In this document: positions 27,750 to 37,292 of the stretch, piece after piece
Numbering within the stretch: the first letter of the stretch is position 1
Layout of the letters: each line of letters opens with the position of its first letter
Assembly (NCBI GenBank): GCA_963821715.1
Contig: CAWGET010000006.1
Location: 1,054,001-1,118,000, forward strand
DNA length: 64,000 nucleotides
Origin: CAWGET01 sp963821715
GTDB taxonomy: Bacteria > Bacteroidota > Ignavibacteria > Ignavibacteriales > Melioribacteraceae
Reading direction: 5' to 3'
Position numbers and translations under genes: made by a program
The notes under the pieces: generated by a model
Database searches by the model: none
What the model saw: only the letters and a program-made list of their open reading frames with translations
Told to the model about the DNA's origin: nothing

Positions 27750-28672
27750 TGGATGATTTAACAAAAAATATGACGGGCAATATAATTGACGTACAACGAT
27801 TTTCCTTAATGACGGGCCGGGGATACGAACAACCGTTTTCTTAAAAGGATGTCCTTTAGACTGTAAATGGTGCCACAATCCCGAAGCAAAATCTTTCAAG
27901 CCGCAGCTTTATTTCAATGAATCGAAATGTGAAAAGCTGCTTACGATGTGTTGAGGCTTGTCCTACAAATTCTCATCTTGAAGTCAGCGGTAACCACCAG
28001 GTTAATTTTAATTCGTGTAATTTATCCGGCGAATGTATTTCTGTTTGTCCGAACGATGCACTTAAAATAATCGGAGAAAAACTTACAATCGATGAGGTTA
28101 TGAGAATCGTTCTGAAAGATAAAGAATATTATAAAAATTCAGGTGGAGGATTAACCTTATCAGGAGGCGAACCGACCGCACAATTTAAATTTACTTTGGA
28201 GTTATTGAAATCTGCAAAGAGAAATAATATTCACACCGCAGTAGAAACCTGCGGTTTTGTTTCGCCTGAAAAATTCAACCAGATTGCCGAGTTTGTTGAT
28301 TTATTCATTTATGACTATAAAGAAACCAATGTAGAAAATCACACTGAATTTACCGGTGAAAGCAATGAATTAATATTACAAAATCTCCGTCTGCTGAATA
28401 ATCTTGGTTCAAAAATTTTGATTCGCTGTCCAATCATACCAGGCTACAATGACAGGAATGATCATTTTGAAGGAATAGCTTCTATTGCTGCCGAAATTAA
28501 AAATCTTTACGGAATTGAACTTATGCCTTATCACGATATCGGGAGAGATAAAAGAAAAAATTTAGGCTTGCCTGAACTACCAATGACTCCGGAAATTCCG
28601 ACAGAAGAAACTAAAAAAGAATGGTTGGAGATTTTGAAAAGCTACAACTGTAAAAAAGTTAAAGTAGCTTGA
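27749..28672 (+). pseudogene. Radical SAM glycyl-radical-enzyme activase, two frameshifts
   Basis: Should install the glycyl radical using S-adenosylmethionine and a 4Fe-4S cluster. Read across three frames, the protein opens MDDLTKNMTGNIIDVQRFSL, then shifts -1 near 27808 into NDGPGIRTTVFLKG with the radical SAM CPLDCKWC (CxxxCxxC) motif. It then shifts +1 near 27937 to join CEK to CLRCVEACP, restoring a ferredoxin-like CxxCxxCxxxCP cluster. A second cluster (CNLSGECISVCP) follows, then SGGEPTAQ and the SAM-binding barrel. The intact last frame begins at about 27917. Both shifts rebuild exact motifs, so the ancestral gene is certain; whether the lesions are biological or technical is not. 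Confidence 0.82.
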
Positions 28673-28679
28673 CTTGAAA

Positions 28680-29651
28680 TTATTTATTCAGAGTAATTCT
28701 ATATAATCCGGATCCGGCAGTAACGTATAAAATATTTTCATCCTCATTATCAAATTCCAGATTGCTGGGAACATCTTTTAAAATAATTTTATTAATTAAT
28801 AATCCTTCTATATTATAAACATAAATCCCAGGCAAATATTCATCTCTAATTGCTGCATAAATATTCCCTTTGCTGTCTACTTCTATTCCATCAGGTCCGG
28901 TAGGAGGAATAAATTTTGCGATATATTTAACAAATTCAACATTGCCTGAATCTTTTAATTGATATTCCGCTATAAAATTGCCGTTTTTAAGATCAGGATT
29001 GGCTGATTGTTCCTCCTCAAAACATCCTACATATAATTTCTTCTCATCGGGAGAAAGAGAAATACCGTTCGGCATAGATATATCTTTTATCAGGAGATTT
29101 ATTTTGCCTGATGGAGAAACTTTGTAAACTCCCATAAATTCCTGCTCAAGATTTTCGTTGCCGGAATATCTCGGATCGGTAAAATAAATTTCGCCTTCTT
29201 GGGAAACTTTTATATCATTAGGTGAATTAAATTTTTTATTCCGGAAAGAATCTGCGATTACTTTCTCTTCCTTTGATGATAAATCAATTGAAATAATTCT
29301 TCTTTCTCCTGTATCCGCACCTTGGCAAACATAGATTTTATTATCTCTGATGGCAAGTCCGTTCGACTGTCCGCTTGGATCTTTAAATACTTCAGTCTCT
29401 CCGTTCTTTTTTGAATATCTTAAAATCCTTCCTGTTTTGTCCGGGTTTTCCTCAGTAAATACAAGATCAGAAAAATAAACAAAACCGTTATCAGATATTG
29501 CGGGACCTTCGGTAAAAGTTCCTCCGTCAAAAAGAACCTCTACCTGATCTGCATCTTGATCTACTTCATCAAGAAGATCTTTAGCACATCCGCATTGTGC
29601 CGCTGCGGTTATACTCAAAAATATTATAGAGACTGTTAAAAGTATTTTCAT
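28680..29651 (-). CDS. Secreted SMP-30/gluconolactonase-like protein
   Basis: A 323-residue protein with a signal peptide (about residues 1-18). The body is a six-bladed beta-propeller of the SMP-30/gluconolactonase type: FTEGPAISDNGFVYFSD, GRILRYSKKNGETEVF, SNGLAIRDN, SPNDIKVSQEGEIYFTDP, MPNGISLSPDEKKLYVG and GPDGIEVDSKGNIYAA. These conserved acidic and Asn residues line the metal site of lactonases. It would open sugar lactones outside the cytoplasm, fitting the sugar-oxidising enzymes of this array. Last gene of the long minus-strand array, 3 bp after the binding-protein gene and convergent with the activase at only 7 bp. Confidence 0.85.
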   Translation of the reverse strand: MKILLTVSIIFLSITAAAQCGCAKDLLDEVDQDADQVEVLFDGGTFTEGPAISDNGFVYFSDLVFTEENPDKTGRILRYSKKNGETEVFKDPSGQSNGLAIRDNKIYVCQGADTGERRIISIDLSSKEEKVIADSFRNKKFNSPNDIKVSQEGEIYFTDPRYSGNENLEQEFMGVYKVSPSGKINLLIKDISMPNGISLSPDEKKLYVGCFEEEQSANPDLKNGNFIAEYQLKDSGNVEFVKYIAKFIPPTGPDGIEVDSKGNIYAAIRDEYLPGIYVYNIEGLLINKIILKDVPSNLEFDNEDENILYVTAGSGLYRITLNK

Positions 29652-29654
29652 AAA

Positions 29655-30959
29655 TTATTTATCCTGATTCAAAAGTGAATTTACTTCTTCTGCAGCATCA
29701 TTAAGAGCTGTTTCAGGATCGGTATTTCCGAGCAGAGTTTTCTCTATTGCTCCTGCAATCTTTTGATTTATTTCCATACGGTGATGTTTAATCTGCTGCC
29801 TTGCATAACCGATTTTAAATTGCTCAACGAAAGCAGCAAGTTTCGGATCTGTCTCTAAATGTTTTTTATATTCAGGCAATTCCAAAGTTGATTTTCGTAC
29901 TGGAAGATACCCAGACTTAGTCGAGAATTTTGCCTGAGTTTCCGGATTGGAAAACCACTTAATAAAATTCCAGGCTTCATCAGGATATTTGGAATTTTTA
30001 AATATTGCCAAATGTTCTCCGGCTATGTAAGTCGCTCTTTTTTCTGGTCCTTTTGGAAGAGGAGCAATTCCCCATTCAAAATTTTTGATAGAACGCATTG
30101 CCGGAAGATTCCACGGTCCATCCATTATCATCGCACATTTCTGCGAAATAAAACTGAGATCGTGACTCAAAGAAAAGGAGACAAATCCTACTTTATCATA
30201 AATCTTTTTCCAGAGTGACAGAGCTTTTATCCCGGCTCTGCTGTTAAAAGTCGCTTCAGTATGGTCACTATTTAGAATTGAACCGCCAGCCTGCCATATA
30301 AACGGCTCCCATTGCAGCAGCACCCAAATGCTCAAAGGTCCTGATGCGGGAAGAGCAGGAACATAAAATCCGTAGTGGTCGATTTTACCGTCTCCGTCTT
30401 CATCAAAAGTTAATTTTTGAGAAAATTCTTTTAGTTCTTTCCAATCCTTAGGCGGATAATTTGGGTCTAATCCTGCTTTTTTAAATAAGTCTTTATTGTA
30501 GAGCAATGCAAGAGTTGTGGCTTCGACAGGCAATGCATAAAGAGTGTCATTCCATTTTGCGCCCGCCAGCAATTGAGGGAAAAAATCTTCAAGCTCTTCT
30601 TTTGAAAAACCATTTACACTATTAACAAACTGATCCAAGTTAAAAATCGCATCAGCTTCAATAAGTTTGTCCAAAAAATCAGAATGTATCCAGGAAATAT
30701 CCGGTGTAGTTTTACTCTGGATAGCCGTAATCAACTTTTGAACTAAAGGATCTCCCGATGGTACATACTGCTCGACTATTTTAACATCGGGATTCTCTTT
30801 CTCGTATTCATTAATTAATTCAACCAATGCAGGACGAGTATTTGCAACGAAGCTGTGCCAGAAAGTGATTTCAATTTTTTCTTCTTTATCTTTACCGGAA
30901 CAAGAGAGAAGGATAGTAAGAAGAAAGAGAATATAAATTTTTTTAAATTTTCCTGACAA
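29655..30959 (-). CDS. ABC sugar-binding lipoprotein (family 1 solute-binding protein)
   Basis: A 434-residue binding protein captured by lipidation: the N-terminus is basic and hydrophobic, with a lipobox ending ILLSC near residue 20. The mature part begins with ITFWHSFVANTRPALVELINEY, typical of sugar-binding proteins (UgpB/MalE class), and ends in a helical C-lobe. It delivers an oligosaccharide to an ABC importer. A second paralog at 59705-61027 shares the FWHS start and the PSG motif (QYVPSG versus QYIPSG). No permease genes lie nearby; the ATPase gene is two genes upstream (31735-32841). Confidence 0.93.
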   Translation of the reverse strand: MSGKFKKIYILFLLTILLSCSGKDKEEKIEITFWHSFVANTRPALVELINEYEKENPDVKIVEQYVPSGDPLVQKLITAIQSKTTPDISWIHSDFLDKLIEADAIFNLDQFVNSVNGFSKEELEDFFPQLLAGAKWNDTLYALPVEATTLALLYNKDLFKKAGLDPNYPPKDWKELKEFSQKLTFDEDGDGKIDHYGFYVPALPASGPLSIWVLLQWEPFIWQAGGSILNSDHTEATFNSRAGIKALSLWKKIYDKVGFVSFSLSHDLSFISQKCAMIMDGPWNLPAMRSIKNFEWGIAPLPKGPEKRATYIAGEHLAIFKNSKYPDEAWNFIKWFSNPETQAKFSTKSGYLPVRKSTLELPEYKKHLETDPKLAAFVEQFKIGYARQQIKHHRMEINQKIAGAIEKTLLGNTDPETALNDAAEEVNSLLNQDK

Positions 30960-31718
30960 CTATTTTACTCTTTTGCCATTTTCCAGGAACTTTACATCAA
31001 GACCTTTTAAACTTCCGTCAGGTTCGTAAATAACTTCAGGCGAATATTGAATTGCCCAGGCTCTCCTCATATTATCAGTATTGTTTGGACCCGAGCGATG
31101 AAGAACAGTACTTGAAAATACAGCTATTGATCCCGCTTTTGCCACAACAGTTTCGCCTTTTTCACTTCCATCATACCCGATTCTATCTTTAGAATCTTCC
31201 AACTGTTTATGCTCAATTTTTTCTTTCGTTCCCGCTAATTTATAAGACAACAAACTGATCGTTCCGTTTTCTTCGCTCACATCGTCTAGAGGAATCCAGC
31301 AGTTAACATAAGGCTTATGCGGATTATCAACATAACCGGAGTCCTGGTGCCAGGTAAACTCAGCTCCTTTTTTATCTAATCCTTTTACTACAAACTGCTC
31401 CCAAAACAAATACGCATCGTTGCCAATTGTTGCTTTGCAAATTTCTTCCATTAAATCGCTGAAAATAAATTCACCTAATCTCGGTCGTTCTTTGTAAGAA
31501 AGAAAAACGAAATACCGACTGTTTTTTCTTGAAAGCTCGAGTTCGGTAACTCCTTTTTCTTCCATCTCTTTATTCTGCGCCTCAATTAATGTATCGCATT
31601 CTTTTCTCAGAACATCTAGAACATCCTGAGGAATTATCTCGTGAAGAATGAAATATCCGTCTTCTTTATATTTTTGTTTAAGATCTTCCGATATATCAAT
31701 ACGTGCAAGTGAATTCAT
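30960..31718 (-). CDS. Phytanoyl-CoA dioxygenase-family (PhyH) oxygenase
   Basis: A 252-residue Fe(II)/2-oxoglutarate-dependent oxygenase. The iron site is the HQD pair in WHQDSGYVDN, with a distal His in VLHRSGPNNT, and the 2-oxoglutarate arginine is likely in the following RRAWAIQYS. The ATG at 31718 is preferred because a GAGGG site precedes it; an upstream ATG at 31793 would lie inside the ATPase gene. Such proteins are often found in sugar-degradation loci, but their substrate is usually unknown. It needs oxygen, unlike the glycyl radical enzyme next door. Confidence 0.88.
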   Translation of the reverse strand: MNSLARIDISEDLKQKYKEDGYFILHEIIPQDVLDVLRKECDTLIEAQNKEMEEKGVTELELSRKNSRYFVFLSYKERPRLGEFIFSDLMEEICKATIGNDAYLFWEQFVVKGLDKKGAEFTWHQDSGYVDNPHKPYVNCWIPLDDVSEENGTISLLSYKLAGTKEKIEHKQLEDSKDRIGYDGSEKGETVVAKAGSIAVFSSTVLHRSGPNNTDNMRRAWAIQYSPEVIYEPDGSLKGLDVKFLENGKRVK

Positions 31719-31734
31719 TTTTACCCTCGACTGT

Positions 31735-32841
31735 TTATTTATAAATATTTTTTTCTGTTTTGCTGTCGAAGAAATGCATTTTCGCAGCATCAAAATATAA
31801 TTTCAATCTCTGCCCAGGTTCAGGTTCTTCTACTGCGGGAATTCTTGCTATCATATTCGATCCAGATATTTCGAAATACAAAAAGATCTCATTTCCCATC
31901 GGTTCCGTTACATCAAGTTTCACTTCAACTTCCTGTCCTGTTATGCGGCTGTCGGACTTATTATAATGAATATTTTCAGGACGAATCCCTGCGGTTATTT
32001 CTTCGTCAATATAATTTTCTAGTTTTTCGATATGATTTTCAGGAATCTTTAGTTTTACTTTTTCATCTTTGCCGATAAAAAATATTCCGTTATCCCGGAC
32101 TATTTTCCCTTCTATAAAATTCATTGCCGGACTTCCAATAAATCCCGCAACAAATCTATTGACCGGATTATTGTATAACTTCAGCGGCGTATCAATCTGC
32201 TGAATCAATCCGTCTTTCATTATTACAATCCTGTCGCCCATCGTCATAGCTTCCGTCTGATCGTGGGTTACATAAATCATTGTTGCTTGAAGTTTTTGAT
32301 GTAATTTGGAGATCTCTGTTCTCATTTGAACCCTTAATTTTGCGTCCAGATTACTCAGCGGTTCATCGAATAAAAATACTTTCGGCTTTCTTACAATAGC
32401 TCTTCCAACGGCTACTCTTTGTCTCTGACCTCCGGATAAAGCTTTTGGTTTTCTTTCCAGAAGATCTGTAATTCCTAATATTTCTGCGGCATTATTAACG
32501 CGCTCTTTAATTTCCTCTTTCGGAAATTTCCTTAATTTTAATCCAAAAGCCATATTATCATAAACACTCATATGCGGGTATAATGCATAATTCTGGAAAA
32601 CCATTGCAATGTCCCTGTTTTTGGGGGAAACATCGTTAACAAATTTACCGTCAATATACAATTCACCTTCTGTTATATCCTCGAGTCCGGCAATCATTCT
32701 AAGAGTTGTAGATTTCCCGCAGCCAGAAGGCCCGACCAATACCATAAATTCTTTATCCTTAACTTCTATATTGGCATCTTTTACGGCAAGTGTTCCGCCT
32801 TCGTAAACTTTTGATACGTTTTTAAGAAGAACTTCAGCCAT
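31735..32841 (-). CDS. ABC sugar importer ATPase, UgpC/MsmK type
   Basis: A 368-residue energy-coupling ATPase for carbohydrate importers. Walker A is GPSGCGKST, the Q-loop is VFQNYALYPHMSV, the signature is LSGGQRQRVAVGRA, Walker B is VFLFDEPLSNLDAKLR, and the switch His is in VTHDQTEAMT. The C-terminal ~130 residues form the TOBE regulatory domain (GIRPENIHYN, DVTEPMGNEIF). Such ATPases are often shared by several permease/binding-protein sets, which fits two binding proteins and only one ATPase here. Sequence intact. Confidence 0.95.
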   Translation of the reverse strand: MAEVLLKNVSKVYEGGTLAVKDANIEVKDKEFMVLVGPSGCGKSTTLRMIAGLEDITEGELYIDGKFVNDVSPKNRDIAMVFQNYALYPHMSVYDNMAFGLKLRKFPKEEIKERVNNAAEILGITDLLERKPKALSGGQRQRVAVGRAIVRKPKVFLFDEPLSNLDAKLRVQMRTEISKLHQKLQATMIYVTHDQTEAMTMGDRIVIMKDGLIQQIDTPLKLYNNPVNRFVAGFIGSPAMNFIEGKIVRDNGIFFIGKDEKVKLKIPENHIEKLENYIDEEITAGIRPENIHYNKSDSRITGQEVEVKLDVTEPMGNEIFLYFEISGSNMIARIPAVEEPEPGQRLKLYFDAAKMHFFDSKTEKNIYK

Positions 32842-32879
32842 TTTTCACCTTACTATTTATTAAATTTTATATTATTAAT

Positions 32880-33404
32880 TTATTTAATTTTTATTTCTTT
32901 CCGATCCACATATTTTGCAATCCACTCAGACAATCTCTTTCCAAGCCTTTTGCAGGAATCTATTTCTCTTTTCTCTCTCGGCTCTCCTGCAGAAATTGCG
33001 CCGTAGTGTAAAGTAAATTTATCGGCAACATAATCTGTTATTCCGAAAACCAGAAAACCGAAATTCATCATAATTGTCATCAACGACATACAGGTGATTT
33101 CTGCTCCTCCTCCCCAGCCGCCCTGCGATGAAAATGCACATCCAATTTTACCGTCTATTTTCCCCCAGACCTCATCGCCAATTTCATCCCAGAACTTTTT
33201 CATTTTCCACGAAACTATTCCCATATTTGTTGGCGAACCGAGTGCAATTCCGTCGCACCATTTTATATCTTCCGCTACAGCTTCCTCAACTTTTTTAATT
33301 TTTACTTCAATATCCTCAATGCTTTCCGCTCCTTCTTTTACATACTCTGCCATTACTTTTGTATTTCCTGAAGCACTATCATATAAAATTAAAACCTTAC
33401 CCAT
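32880..33404 (-). CDS. Flavodoxin/WrbA-like NAD(P)H:quinone reductase
   Basis: A 174-residue FMN-binding protein. The phosphate loop is SASGNTKVMAEYV, the next flavin loop is GSPTNMGIVSWKMKKFWD, and FSSQGGWGGGAE is typical of WrbA-like quinone reductases. It would pass two electrons from NAD(P)H to quinones or other acceptors in the cytoplasm. Its start overlaps the 3' end of the aldo-keto reductase gene by 8 bp; it may recycle redox equivalents for the sugar-oxidising enzymes, but this is inference. Confidence 0.87.
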   Translation of the reverse strand: MGKVLILYDSASGNTKVMAEYVKEGAESIEDIEVKIKKVEEAVAEDIKWCDGIALGSPTNMGIVSWKMKKFWDEIGDEVWGKIDGKIGCAFSSQGGWGGGAEITCMSLMTIMMNFGFLVFGITDYVADKFTLHYGAISAGEPREKREIDSCKRLGKRLSEWIAKYVDRKEIKIK

Positions 33405-34434
33405 TATTTCTCATATAAAATTTATTGTAATTTTCAGTCCAGAATATATTGTAATACCAGTGCGGATAAAAAGCATCCGGTTTACTTACTTCATTTAAGA
33501 TTTTCATTTCATCATCCGAGAGTGTCCATTCAGCGGCGTCTATGTTTTCGCGTAGCTGTTTTTCGTTTCTGGCTCCAATTATTACTGAAGAAATTCCTCT
33601 CTTCTGCAGTAAATATTTTATTGCTATCTGACTCATAGAAACATTCTTGTTTTCCGAGATCGTCTTCATTTCATTAAGAATTTTGTCTCCCTTTTTAATA
33701 TTATAAGGATTATGATCTTCCGGTTTTTTCATCCTTGTATTTTTAGGATGATCTTTTTTTTGATGATATTTACCTGTCAATATTCCACCGTGCAACGGTC
33801 CCCAAACAGTTGTTCCGATTCCGAACTCGAGCGACGCTGGAATTATGTCGAATTCCAAATCTCTTCTTAACAGGCTGTAATTTGCTTGATGAGCTACTAT
33901 CTTCTCAAAGCCGTTTTTTTCTGAAACATAGAAAGCCTTTGTCAGCATCCACGAAGGAAAATTTGAACAACCGATATATCTTACTTTGCCGTCTCTCACT
34001 AACTGAGTTAATGCACTTAAAGTTTCTTCCAATGGAGTAACAAAATCCAGAGCATGAATTAAGTAGAGATCAATATAATCTGTGTTTAATCTTTTTAGAC
34101 TTTCTTCGCAAGCATCTATAATTCTTTTTCTTGAAAGTCCTTTTCCGTTAGGATCATCTTTCATTTCGAAGCCGAACTTTGTACAAACTACCGCATCGTT
34201 TCTATTTTGCCTGAGAGCTTTTCCAAGCATTGTTTCCGATGTACCGCTTGAGTAAAAATCTGCAGTATCAAAAAAATTTACACCTTTATCTAAAGCAATT
34301 TTTGTAAGCCGGTTAGCTTCCTGCTGAGAAGTCTTTCCAAGATGAGTCCATCCTTTCGTTCCGGTAAAAGTCATAACTCCGTAACAAATTTCAGAAACAT
34401 ATAGTCCCGAATTGCCTAAACGATTATACTTCAT
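33397..34434 (-). CDS. Aldo-keto reductase
   Basis: A 345-residue NAD(P)H-dependent carbonyl reductase. The barrel shows the catalytic set: Asp and Tyr in FFDTADFYSSG, Lys in VVCTKFGF and His in DLYLIHALD. The C-terminal NADP-binding region contains SSVIIGARNEKQLREN. Such enzymes oxidise or reduce sugars and sugar-derived aldehydes. Gene joins: ATGA overlap with the cupin gene upstream and an 8-bp overlap with the flavodoxin gene. A second AKR is at 52545-53525. Substrate not predictable. Confidence 0.92.
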   Translation of the reverse strand: MKYNRLGNSGLYVSEICYGVMTFTGTKGWTHLGKTSQQEANRLTKIALDKGVNFFDTADFYSSGTSETMLGKALRQNRNDAVVCTKFGFEMKDDPNGKGLSRKRIIDACEESLKRLNTDYIDLYLIHALDFVTPLEETLSALTQLVRDGKVRYIGCSNFPSWMLTKAFYVSEKNGFEKIVAHQANYSLLRRDLEFDIIPASLEFGIGTTVWGPLHGGILTGKYHQKKDHPKNTRMKKPEDHNPYNIKKGDKILNEMKTISENKNVSMSQIAIKYLLQKRGISSVIIGARNEKQLRENIDAAEWTLSDDEMKILNEVSKPDAFYPHWYYNIFWTENYNKFYMRNNG

Positions 34435-35039
34435 TTATTATCCTTTTTCCACAAATGTCCTTCTCTCATTTTCCCCGTGAGAGAGGTTTCGAACCAAATA
34501 CCTTTTATTTCTTTTTCTACAATTGGGAAATCGTGATGATCTCCCGCTTTAGTGTAAATACAATCTGCTTGATTAACTTTATATCGCTTTCCTTCAGTTA
34601 CAATTTCGCCGGCTCCATCTACAATTATCCAAAATTCATCGCAGTCGTGGAAATGATTATCAAAAGTTGTATTACGAATGTAATCAACCGGATCTCCAAT
34701 ATTCTCCGGATTTTCCGATTCCTTTAAAGTAAATATTCCATAACTGCCATGTTTTTCATTCCAATCACCTCCGACTCTTACAAGAACTGAATCAGAGTTA
34801 ACTTTAATCTTTTTGATTTTATCAATATCAAAATAATACTTTTTGAAAGATCCCGCTTCCGATATTTCGGAAGAATTTTCTGTAATAATTTCTATCCCGC
34901 CGGTTAGCGTAAAAACGACTTCTTTTTGGCGATGATCATTTATTGAATAAAAATCGTTATTCTGAAGTCTAAGTATTTTTATAATATCAACTTCACTCTC
35001 TTTCGGAGGCAGTTCTTTTTTACAATTGAATACCGGCAT
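34431..35039 (-). CDS. Cupin-domain protein
   Basis: A 202-residue small beta-barrel protein. The C-terminal half is a clear cupin, with NHFHDCDEFWIIVDG and TKAGDHHDFPI carrying the metal-binding His/Glu/His pattern. The N-terminal half looks like a weaker second cupin (YSINDHRQKEVVFTLTGG). The ATG at 35039 lies two bases after the TAG of the mannose-6-phosphate-isomerase-like gene, preceded by AGAGG inside that gene's end; the longer upstream frame is not used. Could be a sugar isomerase or binding protein; no function can be fixed. Confidence 0.75.
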   Translation of the reverse strand: MPVFNCKKELPPKESEVDIIKILRLQNNDFYSINDHRQKEVVFTLTGGIEIITENSSEISEAGSFKKYYFDIDKIKKIKVNSDSVLVRVGGDWNEKHGSYGIFTLKESENPENIGDPVDYIRNTTFDNHFHDCDEFWIIVDGAGEIVTEGKRYKVNQADCIYTKAGDHHDFPIVEKEIKGIWFETSLTGKMREGHLWKKDNK

Positions 35040-35040
35040 T

Positions 35041-36234
35041 CTATCCTCTGTATTCCGGAAGCATCGGAACAATGTTAATATCAGGACCAAAAAATTTATA
35101 AATGATTAAATCTCTTTCTCCGGTATTTACAATATCAGTTTCTTTAACTGCTGTATCATGACAAATCAAAAGCTCATCCTTCTCGAAATTTTCTCCTTCG
35201 ATTTCAAAATTTCCGTATGTTCCTTTTCCGCGCCAGACAAGAATATTGTAAACTCCATTCTCTCTGCTTATAAATTTTCCTCCGGGTTTTAAAACGGTTT
35301 TCTTTCCGCTGAATTTGTTCGTATTGTAAAATATCCAATATTCCTCTCCACCATCCTGTTTATTTTCTTCAATTAAAACAGGCGGAGTGTGACGATTTTC
35401 GTAGAAATATGGATCTCCGCTAATCTCCCAATTAATCATTTCAAGAATTACTTTTTCAGCTTTTGCTTTTCTGTCATCTTCTGTTACATCTTTATAAAGC
35501 AATTCTTTGTCAATAATTTTACCGCCGGTTTTTGCCTGGAGCATTGCGAACACATCGGAATCTTCCTGAAGTTCAATAGTTAACGCTGAACCGGGAGCGT
35601 GCAGAGTGCCTGAAGGAACATGAAATCCGTCTCCGGAAATTTGTTTGAAAGCTCTTGCATGCTGAAGGATTGCATCATCTTTCCATTCAATCATATGCGG
35701 CAAAAGTAAATCATATTTTTTTTGCTGAGCGATATAAGGATGAACTCCGAAATAAGTTTCCGCTTCCTCACCCAAATTTACTTCTTCCGGAAAATAATAA
35801 GCTTCTTCTTTTGAATTGCATCCTACTAATTTTGCGTGATCCTGCATTTGATGAATGTGATAAGGAAGTCGATATTTATAATCGAAGATCTTGGGAAGCC
35901 GATTCAAACCTTTGTGGTCTTCAGAATATTCAATTCCGAGGATTTCTTCCGGCAGTAACTCGACCGCTTCCTTTAAAGTAATTTCTTTCTCTGAATCTAT
36001 ATTTAAAACGCTTAGTCCTTCATTCTTTACTGAAATTTTATTATCGGCTTTAGTGGTTGAACCGATCCATCTTTCACATATTCCGCCTCTTTCTCCAAGT
36101 TCGTATTGTTCTTCCGGAAGTCCAAGCCTTCTTCCCGGAGGAAGAAAATCGCGCGCAACCCAGGCAGGCTTTAGCCTTAGGATTCCGTTGTTTTCCTCAA
36201 TTGCTTTTACTATCAAATCCTTTAGTGACGACAT
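35041..36234 (-). CDS. Class I mannose-6-phosphate isomerase-like cupin protein
   Basis: A 397-residue protein resembling phosphomannose isomerase. The metal site is suggested by LPYHIHQMQDHAK, SKEEAYYFPE and GDGFHVPSGTLHAPG, followed by a second cupin (WIFYNTNKF, GGKFISRENGV). The N-terminal extension (KPAWVARDFLPPGRRLG) departs from classic ManA, so it may act on a different aldose or uronate. Co-transcribed with cupin and epimerase genes, so it probably interconverts products of the glycosidases. Confidence 0.82.
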   Translation of the reverse strand: MSSLKDLIVKAIEENNGILRLKPAWVARDFLPPGRRLGLPEEQYELGERGGICERWIGSTTKADNKISVKNEGLSVLNIDSEKEITLKEAVELLPEEILGIEYSEDHKGLNRLPKIFDYKYRLPYHIHQMQDHAKLVGCNSKEEAYYFPEEVNLGEEAETYFGVHPYIAQQKKYDLLLPHMIEWKDDAILQHARAFKQISGDGFHVPSGTLHAPGSALTIELQEDSDVFAMLQAKTGGKIIDKELLYKDVTEDDRKAKAEKVILEMINWEISGDPYFYENRHTPPVLIEENKQDGGEEYWIFYNTNKFSGKKTVLKPGGKFISRENGVYNILVWRGKGTYGNFEIEGENFEKDELLICHDTAVKETDIVNTGERDLIIYKFFGPDINIVPMLPEYRG

Positions 36235-36242
36235 TAATTCTC

Positions 36243-37292
36243 CTAAAAACTTATTAACTTCTTTTTGATATAGTTAACTTCGTTCTCCCATTGTTCAGCA
36301 AATTCTATTTCTTTGTTTCTATTTGAATATCCGACAGAAGAACCGGAATATTCACTTATATAATAATTTATTGTTTCAGGCATCCATTTTTCAAACGGAG
36401 TAGAAGTAAAATTGATATCCTCTTTCGCCCGGTCTATACTGAAGATCGCGGTTCGATAAGTATTGAATGGAAAAGCATGTCCTTCTGAACTTGTGCTGAA
36501 AGGTAATTTTTCAAAAACATCTAGATCAACATTTATTCTGTCCGGATATCTGTTAAGTATGTAAGTCAATCGTTCTAAGTAATCATTAAGAGAGAGTATT
36601 TCTTCCGAGGCAATATTATAAGCTTTTCCAATTGTCTTATCGGTTTCTATCAAATCTGCAAAAGCTTTTGCAAGATCTTCAATGTATACCGTTTGCGTTG
36701 CATAATCTCCGCTTCCCGGTATAAGCAGCGGCGCTCCGTCAAGAATTCTTTCTATCCAGAAATAATCTCTTTTTGCATTATCATTGGGGCCGCATACATA
36801 CGGCGGTCTTATCATCGATACTTGAAACTTATTTTCCCGATGAGCTTTCCAAAGAACATCTTCGCATCCTCTCTTATCAATTCCGTACTGCATTCCGAAA
36901 GGATTTCTATCCCAAAATTCCATTAAAGGAAATTTATCCTGATCTTCTGTTATAGGATTTCGAACATCGTGGGAAACCATATAAACCGAAACCGTACTCG
37001 TGTGAATCAGCCGGGGAATTTTACCGCCGAAGACTTCAACTATATTTTCCGAGTCTTCTTTTGTAAACGCTATCATATCGTAAAGAACATCAAAAGAATT
37101 TTCCTCGGAAATTTTCTTCAAAAGATTTTTATCTCGCCTGTCTCCGGTTATGACTTTTAATTTTTCATCATCGGATAAATTATTTTTAGATAAACCTCTT
37201 GTTAATATTGTTACCTCGTGTTTTCTTTCAAGAAGTTTTTTTACGACGGCTCCGCTGATAAAGCCGGTTCCGCCGATCATTAAAATTTTCAT
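36243..37292 (-). CDS. NAD-dependent epimerase/dehydratase (extended SDR)
   Basis: A 349-residue Rossmann-fold enzyme. The NAD loop is GGTGFISGAVVKKL at the very N-terminus. The catalytic region has HTSTVSVY, and the usual active Tyr/Lys pair appears as YGIDKRGCEDVL (YxxxK). It should epimerise or dehydrate a nucleotide sugar or sugar. Its ATG overlaps the TAA of the restored amylase reading frame (TAATG), evidence that the amylase gene really ends at 37292. Confidence 0.87.
   Translation of the reverse strand: MKILMIGGTGFISGAVVKKLLERKHEVTILTRGLSKNNLSDDEKLKVITGDRRDKNLLKKISEENSFDVLYDMIAFTKEDSENIVEVFGGKIPRLIHTSTVSVYMVSHDVRNPITEDQDKFPLMEFWDRNPFGMQYGIDKRGCEDVLWKAHRENKFQVSMIRPPYVCGPNDNAKRDYFWIERILDGAPLLIPGSGDYATQTVYIEDLAKAFADLIETDKTIGKAYNIASEEILSLNDYLERLTYILNRYPDRINVDLDVFEKLPFSTSSEGHAFPFNTYRTAIFSIDRAKEDINFTSTPFEKWMPETINYYISEYSGSSVGYSNRNKEIEFAEQWENEVNYIKKKLISF

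Noticed and set aside
33094..33498. 134-codon open frame on the plus strand
   Set aside because: Antisense shadow of the flavodoxin and aldo-keto reductase genes; proline- and serine-rich read-through without family features.
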